Positions 6,508 through 11,116 of a stretch of 11,116 nt of DNA are shown in pieces (position 1 is the stretch's first letter; each line of letters starts with the position of its first letter). The stretch comes from ZC4RG30 sp965652645 (lineage in GTDB: Bacteria; Pseudomonadota; Gammaproteobacteria; Steroidobacterales; Steroidobacteraceae): NCBI GenBank assembly GCA_965652645.1, contig CBFGXE010000063.1, forward strand, positions 1-11,116, read 5' to 3'. The position numbers were made by a program, and so were the translations under genes. The notes beneath the pieces were generated by a model, which searched no databases, had not been told where the DNA came from, and saw only the letters and a list, made by a program, of their open reading frames with translations.

Positions 6508-7550
6508 CAGACAGGAGTGCCCGGTGCGCGCAGCGAACCCAGCGGCCACTGCGCGCGCGCCATGATGGCGAGGTCGCCCGCCACGTCACCCTGTTTCAGG
6601 CGCGCCATGCCGGCCATCGCGATCATCGCGGCATTATCCGTGCAGAATTCGAGGCGCGGGAAATAAATCTCCACGCCACGTGCCCGCGCGGCAGCTTCTA
6701 GCGCGGCGCGCAACGCGCGGTTGGCACTCACGCCGCCGGCCACCACCAGGTGCCCCAGGCCGGTGTCATCCAGCGCCCGCGCCGTCTTGCCCACCAGCGT
6801 GGCGACGATGGCGTCCTGCACCCCGCGCGCGATGTCCGCGCGACGCCCGGCATCCCGGGCAAGGCCTGCCCCTGCTGCCGCCCGCACCTCCAGCATCACC
6901 GCCGTCTTCAGTCCCGAAAAGCTGAACTCGTAGCCGGGCCGGTCGAGCATGGGGCGCGGGAAGTCGAAGGCACCGGGCCGACCCTCTTCCGCCAGCCGCG
7001 CCAGCTGCGGGCCACCCGGGTAGGGCAACCCCAGCAGCTTCGCCGACTTGTCGAAGGCCTCGCCCGCCGCATCGTCCCGGGTCTCGCCCAGCAGTTCGTA
7101 TTCCCCCAGCCCGCGTACCCGGATCAGCATGGTGTGCCCGCCGGAAACCAGCAGCGCCAGGTGCGGGAACGGGGGCGGCCGGTCCTCCAGCAGCGGCGCC
7201 AGCAGGTGGCCTTCAAGGTGATGCACCGGCACCGCCGGAACCCCCAGCGCGTAGGCCAGGCTGTGCCCCAGGGCGGCTCCGGTCAGCAGGGCTCCGACCA
7301 GCCCGGGGCCGGCCGTATAGGCCACCCCGTCGAGCTCGCCATCGCGGGTGCCGGCACGCGCAAGTGCCTGACGCACAAGGGGAAGAAGCCGCTGCACGTG
7401 GTCCCGGGAGGCCAGCTCGGGCACCACCCCGCCATACAGGCGGTGCAGGTCGACCTGGCTGAAGAGTTCATGCGCCAGCAGGCCGCCGTGCTCGTCCAGC
7501 ACCGCTGCCGCGCTCTCGTCACAGGATGATTCGATACCGAGGATTCGCAA
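6507..7550 (-). CDS. tsaD: tRNA N6-threonylcarbamoyladenosine transferase TsaD
   Basis: TsaD, working with TsaB and TsaE, transfers the threonylcarbamoyl group to A37 of ANN-decoding tRNAs. The protein has RILGIESSCDES at the N-terminus, YGGVVPELASRDHV, AYTAGPGLVGALL, the metal-binding HHLEGH (H111 and H115 from the chosen start), LVSGGHT, DDAAGEAFDKSAKLLGL, YPGG, SFSGLKTA, VVAGGVSANRALR and CTDNAAMIA. I place the start at TTG 7550 (347 residues): this aligns with the E. coli start, and the metal histidines fall on the E. coli numbers 111 and 115. The only upstream alternative is a GTG at 7586, which would add 12 residues unlike the family and put the gene start across the rpsU promoter. A GGGTG lies 4 nt before the TTG. 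The stop overlaps the folB start by one base. Confidence 0.95.
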   Translation of the reverse strand: MRILGIESSCDESAAAVLDEHGGLLAHELFSQVDLHRLYGGVVPELASRDHVQRLLPLVRQALARAGTRDGELDGVAYTAGPGLVGALLTGAALGHSLAYALGVPAVPVHHLEGHLLAPLLEDRPPPFPHLALLVSGGHTMLIRVRGLGEYELLGETRDDAAGEAFDKSAKLLGLPYPGGPQLARLAEEGRPGAFDFPRPMLDRPGYEFSFSGLKTAVMLEVRAAAGAGLARDAGRRADIARGVQDAIVATLVGKTARALDDTGLGHLVVAGGVSANRALRAALEAAARARGVEIYFPRLEFCTDNAAMIAMAGMARLKQGDVAGDLAIMARAQWPLGSLRAPGTPV

Positions 7551-7579
7551 TGGACACCCGCCCTGTCGGGCTTTAGAAT
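7551..7579 (+). promoter_or_regulatory. Predicted sigma-70 promoter of the rpsU operon
   Basis: TGGACA (7551-7556, 5 of 6 to TTGACA) and TAGAAT (7574-7579, 5 of 6 to TATAAT) are separated by the ideal 17 bp. Transcription would start near 7586 and give a leader of about 40 nt before rpsU. The -35 begins one base outside the proposed tsaD TTG start. It is the best promoter match I see in the window. Confidence 0.7.
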
Positions 7580-7601
7580 CCCGCACCCTTTAATTGGCCA
7601 A
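7572..7601 (-). promoter_or_regulatory. Putative tsaD-folB-folK promoter
   Basis: On the minus strand TTGGCC (7601-7596, 4 of 6) and TCTAAA (7577-7572, 4 of 6) are spaced by 18 bp, giving a start near 7565 and a leader of about 15 nt before the tsaD TTG. Its -10 overlaps the -10 of the rpsU promoter on the other strand. An 8-bp palindrome TTGGCCAA (7594-7601) covers the -35. The match is moderate and rests partly on position. Confidence 0.4.
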
Positions 7602-7625
7602 CCCTGCAAAGGTAGACGAAGGCTT

Positions 7626-7844
7626 ATGCCTAGTGTGCGTGTTCGTGAGAATGAGTATTTCGACGTCGCCCTGCGGCGCTTCAAGCGTGCCTGCGAGAAG
7701 GCCGGCGTCCTGGCAGAGCTGCGTCGCCGCGAATTCTACGAGAAGCCCACGCAGGAGCGTAAGCGCAAGAAGGCTGCCGCCGTGAAGCGCCATGCCAAGC
7801 GCAGCGGCCCGCGCGGCGACTCCCGCCCGGCGCGTTCCTACTAA
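7626..7844 (+). CDS. rpsU: 30S ribosomal protein bS21
   Basis: This small basic protein joins the 30S subunit near the anti-Shine-Dalgarno region and takes part in translation initiation. The 72-residue product is the normal length and matches E. coli bS21 closely: VRENEYFDVALRRFKRACEK, then GVLAELRRREFYEKPTQERK, KKAAAVKRHAKR and a basic tail ending RSY. The ATG at 7626 follows GAAGG (7618-7622) with a short 3-nt spacer. It is the first gene of the macromolecular-synthesis operon and is followed 9 bp later by the yqeY-type gene. The divergent tsaD is the usual neighbour in gammaproteobacteria. Confidence 0.98.
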   Translation: MPSVRVRENEYFDVALRRFKRACEKAGVLAELRRREFYEKPTQERKRKKAAAVKRHAKRSGPRGDSRPARSY

Positions 7845-7853
7845 GAACAGCCC

Positions 7854-8300
7854 ATGTCCCTCAAGGAGCGCGTCACCGAGGACATGAAGTCCGCGATGCG
7901 CTCTGGTGACAAGGAGCGCCTCGCGACGATCCGCCTGATCCTCGCGGCCATCAAGCAGAAGGAAGTCGACGAACGCATCTCGCTCGACGACACCCAGGTG
8001 TTGTCGGTCATCGAGAAGATGGTCAAGCAGCGCAAGGAATCCGTGGCCCAGTTCGAGGCCGGCGGCCGCGCCGACCTGGTGGCCAAGGAAAACGCAGAGC
8101 TGGCGGTGCTCACCGCCTACCTTCCCGCCCAGCTCTCCGAGGCCGAGGTGGACGGGCTCATCGCCCAGGCCATCGCCGCCACCGGCGCCACTTCCATCAA
8201 GGACATGGGCAAGGTGGTGGCACAGGTGAAGGCCTCGGCCGCCGGCCGTGCCGACATGGCGGCGGTCAGCGCACGGGTCCGGGCCAAGCTTTCCACCTGA
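7854..8300 (+). CDS. GatB/YqeY domain-containing protein
   Basis: The 148-residue protein is a stand-alone YqeY-type protein, related to the tRNA-binding tail domain of the GatB amidotransferase subunit; its own function is not firmly known, though a tRNA-linked role is plausible from the homology. Characteristic segments are MSLKERVTEDMKSAMRSGDK, RLATIRLILAAIKQKEVD, VIEKMVKQRKES, RADLVAKENAELAVLTAYLP, QLSEAEVD and the C-terminal IKDMGKVVAQVKA followed by RADMAAVSARVRAKL. The length is the usual one for the family. The ATG at 7854 has only a weak AAGAACAG-like ribosome site. It sits between rpsU and dnaG, a common position in Pseudomonas and Xanthomonas relatives, and is almost certainly co-transcribed with them. 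Confidence 0.94.
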   Translation: MSLKERVTEDMKSAMRSGDKERLATIRLILAAIKQKEVDERISLDDTQVLSVIEKMVKQRKESVAQFEAGGRADLVAKENAELAVLTAYLPAQLSEAEVDGLIAQAIAATGATSIKDMGKVVAQVKASAAGRADMAAVSARVRAKLST

Positions 8301-8307
8301 GCTGCTG

Positions 8308-8385
8308 ATGAACCGCCTGCTGCTGTTCATCATCATTTTCGGCGTCGTGCTGTGGCTCATCCACCGCATGCGCAATCGCAAGTAG
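8308..8385 (+). CDS. Putative 25-residue single-pass membrane protein
   Basis: A 25-codon frame begins at ATG 8308, 7 nt after the yqeY-type stop, and ends at TAG 8383-8385, 38 nt before dnaG. The product starts MNRLLLFIIIFGVVLWL, a hydrophobic run long enough for one membrane helix, and ends in a basic HRMRNRK tail, which would place the C-terminus in the cytoplasm. It uses GC-rich codons like its neighbours. No strong Shine-Dalgarno is seen; coupling to the preceding stop is possible. From memory it resembles the N-terminal helix of small PP0621-like proteins, but it ends before any zinc-ribbon part, and the frame after the TAG does not encode one. Whether it is translated is unproven. Confidence 0.45.
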   Translation: MNRLLLFIIIFGVVLWLIHRMRNRK

Positions 8386-8423
8386 CGGCGCCCGCAGCGC
8401 CACCGCCAAGGTAGGCTTGGCCC

Positions 8424-10202
8424 ATGGCCGGCCGCATTCCCAGAGCCTTCATCGACGACCTGGTCGCCCGCGCCGACCTGGTCGAACTCATCGGCGCGCG
8501 CGTGCCGTTGAAGCGCGCCGGCCGGGAGTACAAGGCCAATTGCCCCTTCCACACCGAGAAGACCCCCTCTTTCTGGGTCAATCCGGCCAAACAGTTCTAC
8601 TATTGTTTCGGATGTGGAGCACACGGCACGGCGCTGGACTTCCTGGTGAACTACGACCGCCTCTCGTTCGTGGAAGCGGTCGAGGACCTGGCGCAGCGGC
8701 TGGGAGTGGAAGTGCCGCGCGAGGCCGGCGCTTCGCCCGCCGGTCCCGTGGTCAGCGAGGACCTCTACACGCTGATGGGTCGCGTCGCCAGCTTCTTCGC
8801 CGAGCAGCTGACCGCGCATGAACATGCCCGCGCCTATGCGGCCAGGCGCGGACTTGATGGCGCCACCCTGCAGAAGTTCGGCATCGGCTACGCACCGGAT
8901 TCCTGGAACGAGGTGCTCAAGCGTTTCGGCGCCGGCGAAGCCTCGCGGCAGAAGTTGCTGGAGACCGGCCTGGTCATCGCGCGCGAACAGGGCGACGGGC
9001 ACTACGACCGCTTCCGCGACCGGCTGATGTTCCCCATCCGCGATGCACGCGGCCGCGTCATCGCCTTCGGCGGGCGCGTGCTCGACAAGGGCGAGCCCAA
9101 GTACCTGAACTCGCCGGAGACCCCGCTGTTCCACAAGGGCCGCGAGCTCTACGGCCTGTACGAGACCCGCCAGGACCGTGCGCCGCTCACCCGCCTGCTG
9201 GTGGTGGAGGGCTACATGGACGTGGTCCGCCTGCACCAGAGCGGCATTGGCTATGCCGTGGCCACACTGGGCACCTCCACCACCCCCGAACACCTGAAGC
9301 GTGTCTTCCGCCTGGTGCGCGAGGTGATCTTCTGTTTCGACGGCGACCGCGCCGGCCGCGCCGCCGCCTGGCGCGCCCTGCAGAATGCGCTGCCGGAAGC
9401 CCAGGCCGGTCGGGAGCTGAAGTTCCTGTTCCTGCCGGAAGGTGAAGACCCGGACTCGCTGGTGGGCCGCGAGGGCAAGGCAGCCTTCGAGGCGCGTTTC
9501 GCCACTGCGCTGCCATTGTCCGAATACCTGGTCGCCCACCTCACCGGATCCATCGACATCACCCACACCGACGGCAAGGCGCGTTTCGTGGCCGAGGCCA
9601 AGCCGCTGCTGGCCCGCCTGCCCGCCGGCGCCTACCGCGAGCTGCTGCTTGACCGGCTGGCGCAGGCCATCGGTGTCAGCGCCGAGCGCTTCACGTCCAT
9701 CGTGGGACCAGTGGGTGGAACCGGGCCCGACGCCAGCCCCGCCCCGCGCCGCCCGGCACTCCGGACCTCCGCCCGCCCCGCCGGTCGCGGCGGCCTCATC
9801 CGCCAGGCCGTGAAGAACCTGCTGGATTTCCCCGCCATTGCCACCCAGGTGCAGGCCGGGGACCGCGCGGCGGTGGACGAGGTCAGCGAACCCGGCGCCG
9901 ACCTGCTGCGCGACCTGCTCGACGGGCTGGCCGCCCAGCCGGCCCAGCACACCGCGCAGGTGCTGGAGCGCTGGCGCGAGCATCCGCTGGCCCCGCGGCT
10001 GGCGCAGCTCGCCGCCGACGCCTCGGTACTCGGGGACGAGGCTGCGGCCGCCCGGGAGCTGGTGAACGCCCTGCGCGAGCTGGCCCGGGCCGCTGCCACC
10101 TCCGAACTGGACAAGCTGATTGCCGCCGAACGGGAACGCTCCCTGACGCCCGAGGAGCGGGCCCGGCTGGTGCGCCTGCTGCAGGTGACCCGGCGCGGGT
10201 GA
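8424..10202 (+). CDS. dnaG: DNA primase
   Basis: DnaG makes the RNA primers for leading and lagging strand replication and works with the DnaB helicase. The 592-residue product is full length. The N-terminal CHC2 zinc site is C40, H43, C61 and C64 (NCPFHTEKTPSF and YYCFGCGAHG). The catalytic core has DRFRDRLMFPIRDARGRVIA followed by FGGRVLD, PKYLNSPETPLFHKG, and a TOPRIM fold with E262 (VVEGYMDV), D306 and D308 (CFDGDRAG) and the DPD at 342-344. A Pro/Ala/Arg-rich linker covers about 430-457, and the remainder is the helicase-binding C-terminal domain. The ATG at 8424 follows TAGG (8412-8415) with an 8-nt spacer. It is the third recognised gene of the rpsU operon; rpoD follows after an unusually roomy 201 bp. 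Confidence 0.98.
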   Translation: MAGRIPRAFIDDLVARADLVELIGARVPLKRAGREYKANCPFHTEKTPSFWVNPAKQFYYCFGCGAHGTALDFLVNYDRLSFVEAVEDLAQRLGVEVPREAGASPAGPVVSEDLYTLMGRVASFFAEQLTAHEHARAYAARRGLDGATLQKFGIGYAPDSWNEVLKRFGAGEASRQKLLETGLVIAREQGDGHYDRFRDRLMFPIRDARGRVIAFGGRVLDKGEPKYLNSPETPLFHKGRELYGLYETRQDRAPLTRLLVVEGYMDVVRLHQSGIGYAVATLGTSTTPEHLKRVFRLVREVIFCFDGDRAGRAAAWRALQNALPEAQAGRELKFLFLPEGEDPDSLVGREGKAAFEARFATALPLSEYLVAHLTGSIDITHTDGKARFVAEAKPLLARLPAGAYRELLLDRLAQAIGVSAERFTSIVGPVGGTGPDASPAPRRPALRTSARPAGRGGLIRQAVKNLLDFPAIATQVQAGDRAAVDEVSEPGADLLRDLLDGLAAQPAQHTAQVLERWREHPLAPRLAQLAADASVLGDEAAAARELVNALRELARAAATSELDKLIAAERERSLTPEERARLVRLLQVTRRG

Positions 10203-10403
10203 ACCCGCAGGGGCTGGAATGGTCTAACCCGGCAGCCGGGGGCGCCCGGACCGGAAATTCCCGCCCCGCGGAAAGGATCGTGCCAACCGCGCGACTACCC
10301 TCCCGGGAGCGTGTTTCTGGGCGTTTTCGTGGCGAATACCGCCGCGCACCGCTAGAATTCGCGGTCCCCTCGACCCCCCTCATCCCCGACTGCTGGAGAG
10401 CTC
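10203..10403. other. dnaG-rpoD intergenic spacer
   Basis: This 201-bp spacer is the largest gap in the window. Just after dnaG it holds two small, mutually exclusive GC hairpins that share an arm: CCCGG/CCGGG (10228-10232 and 10236-10240) and CCGGG/CCCGG (10236-10240 and 10245-10249). No U-tract follows, so termination is uncertain. A perfect 10-bp palindrome, CTCCCGGGAG (10300-10309), lies about 20 bp upstream of the rpoD -35 candidate. A promoter candidate and the rpoD ribosome site occupy the end. I see no convincing gene here. Confidence 0.5.
10330..10358 (+). promoter_or_regulatory. Putative internal rpoD promoter
   Basis: A good -10, TAGAAT (10353-10358), identical to the -10 of the rpsU promoter, is preceded at 17 bp by a weak -35, TGGCGA (10330-10335, 3 of 6). 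Initiation near 10365 would leave a leader of about 40 nt, as at rpsU. An additional rpoD promoter independent of dnaG is known in E. coli, so the position is reasonable. The -35 is poor. Confidence 0.45.
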
Positions 10404-10727
10404 ATGGCGCCTACTCGCAAGCCCCAGAAAACCGCCGCCAAATCGAAGACCGCGTCCAAGGCCACCAAGGGCAAGGCCAGCAAGCCGGTTGCCACCAAGG
10501 CCTCGAAGGCCGCGGCTGCGAAGCCGGCCGCCAAGGGCAAGGCTGCAACCCGGGCCGCCCCCGCCAAGGAAAAACTCTCCGCCAGGGACAAGCAGGTCGC
10601 CGCCAGGGGCAAGGCCACCGCTGCCGCCAAGGCCGCGAAGCCCGTCCCGCCGGCCAAACCCGCGGCGGTCGCCGCGCCCGGGCCTGCAGCTGCCCCTGCC
10701 GCCCGGCCCGGCCGCAGGAAGAGCCGC
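10404..10727 (+). repeat. Low-complexity Lys/Ala/Pro-rich coding segment at the start of rpoD
   Basis: Residues 1-108 of the predicted RpoD carry 21 lysines and 8 arginines against only two acidic residues (E56 and D62); nearly all the rest are Ala, Pro, Gly, Ser and Thr. Short repeated units include ATK, KGKA and AAKP. At the DNA level GCCACCAAGG occurs at 10461-10470 and again at 10491-10500, and AAGGGCAAGG recurs. The composition resembles histone H1-like tails and suggests a disordered, nucleic-acid-binding segment. Confidence 0.8.
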
Positions 10728-11116
10728 GAGAACGCCGCGGCTGACGCCGAACTGCTCACCAACATCGAGCGCCGCGCGCCCGTGATGCCCGAGGAGCGCC
10801 AGTCGCAGCTGAAGCTGCTGATCGCGCTCGGCAAGGAGCAGAGCTTCCTCACCTATTCGCAGGTGAACGACCACCTGCCCAGCGAGATCGTCGATCCGGA
10901 GCAGATCGAAGACATCGTCAACATGATCAACGACATGGGCATCCCGGTGTACGAGAAGGCACCGGACTCCGAGCCGCTTCTCGCCACCGAGAATTCCCAG
11001 CCGGCCGACGAGGAGGCCATCGAGGAGGCCGCCGCCGCGCTGGCCGCGCTCGATGCCGAGCTCGGCCGCACCACCGACCCGGTGCGCATGTACATGCGCG
11101 AGATGGGCACGGTGGA
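10404..11116 (+). CDS. rpoD: RNA polymerase sigma-70 factor RpoD, N-terminal part (partial)
   Basis: The window contains the first 237 codons of the housekeeping sigma factor, which directs RNA polymerase to most promoters. From residue 132 the sequence follows E. coli RpoD region 1.1: RQSQLKLLIALGKEQSF, then YSQVNDHLPSEIVDPEQIED, IVNMINDMGIPV, an acidic linker, and the start of region 1.2, GRTTDPVRMYMREMGTV, where the window ends. Unlike E. coli, about 130 residues precede region 1.1; the first 108 are rich in Lys, Ala and Pro. The ATG at 10404 has a clear GGAG (10395-10398) 5 nt upstream, and the frame is open throughout. An internal ATG at 10785 (MPEERQSQLK) would give an E. coli-like length but has no Shine-Dalgarno. 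It is the last of the rpsU-dnaG-rpoD series. Confidence 0.96.
   Translation, partial: MAPTRKPQKTAAKSKTASKATKGKASKPVATKASKAAAAKPAAKGKAATRAAPAKEKLSARDKQVAARGKATAAAKAAKPVPPAKPAAVAAPGPAAAPAARPGRRKSRENAAADAELLTNIERRAPVMPEERQSQLKLLIALGKEQSFLTYSQVNDHLPSEIVDPEQIEDIVNMINDMGIPVYEKAPDSEPLLATENSQPADEEAIEEAAAALAALDAELGRTTDPVRMYMREMGTV

Noticed and set aside
7590..9983. A 797-codon open frame antisense to rpsU, the yqeY-type gene and most of dnaG
   Set aside because: It is the longest frame in the window but spans three conserved genes and their gaps on the opposite strand, has no recognisable domain, and has the same shadow composition.
10199..10744. A 181-codon frame overlapping the dnaG stop, the spacer and the start of rpoD
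   Set aside because: It is in a different frame from rpoD, and its Gly/Gln/Arg-rich product simply reflects the repetitive lysine/alanine codons of the rpoD extension. The rpoD frame has the Shine-Dalgarno and reads into region 1.1.
1..11116. CRISPR arrays, tRNA or rRNA genes, insertion sequences, phage genes, toxin-antitoxin or defence systems
   Set aside because: I looked for regularly spaced repeats, terminal inverted repeats, transposase motifs and structural RNA signatures and found none. The window is almost fully occupied by conserved housekeeping or stress genes.

Overview
The window comes from a GC-rich gammaproteobacterial chromosome. The strongest evidence is the macromolecular-synthesis operon (rpsU, a yqeY-type gene, dnaG, rpoD) divergent from tsaD, together with folB, folK and an HD-type cca gene of the gammaproteobacterial kind nearby. 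The high GC content and the presence of a PTR1-like pteridine reductase would suit a Xanthomonadales, Nevskiales or Steroidobacter-like lineage; that placement is inference.

Layout. 1-279 (+): the C-terminal end of cca. 280-376: a short spacer with a near-perfect OxyR operator (15 of 16 core bases) running into a plausible promoter for katG. 377-2617 (+): katG, a complete bifunctional catalase-peroxidase. 2642-3619 (-): a YhbW-type flavin-dependent oxidoreductase, convergent with katG across a strong GC hairpin. 3681-4844 (-): a MidA/NDUFAF7-type SAM-dependent methyltransferase. 4856-5602 (+): a pteridine reductase (SDR), whose start lies 11 bp from the methyltransferase start. 5619-7550 (-): folK, folB and tsaD, read in the order tsaD-folB-folK as a tight operon. 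7551-7625: a compact divergent promoter region. 7626-11116 (+): rpsU, yqeY-type gene, a 25-codon putative membrane ORF, dnaG, a 201-bp spacer with its own promoter candidate, and the 5' part of rpoD, which the window cuts.

How the genes work together. rpsU, dnaG and rpoD link translation, replication and transcription initiation. tsaD (tRNA t6A37) and cca (tRNA 3' end) are tRNA maturation genes. folB and folK are consecutive steps of folate synthesis, and the convergent pteridine reductase acts on the same class of compounds. katG with its OxyR box is a hydrogen-peroxide defence unit. katG and the YhbW-type gene lie between cca and the folate block, where E. coli- or Pseudomonas-like gene orders have no such genes, and plsY, often found in this neighbourhood, is absent.

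I found no CRISPR array, mobile element, tRNA, rRNA or defence system. Nothing in the window amounts to a clearly new biological system. The points most worth following are the lysine/alanine/proline-rich extension of about 130 residues on RpoD, the OxyR site overlapping the cca stop codon, the 25-residue membrane ORF, and the two very compact divergent gene starts. No gap between genes exceeds about 200 bases.
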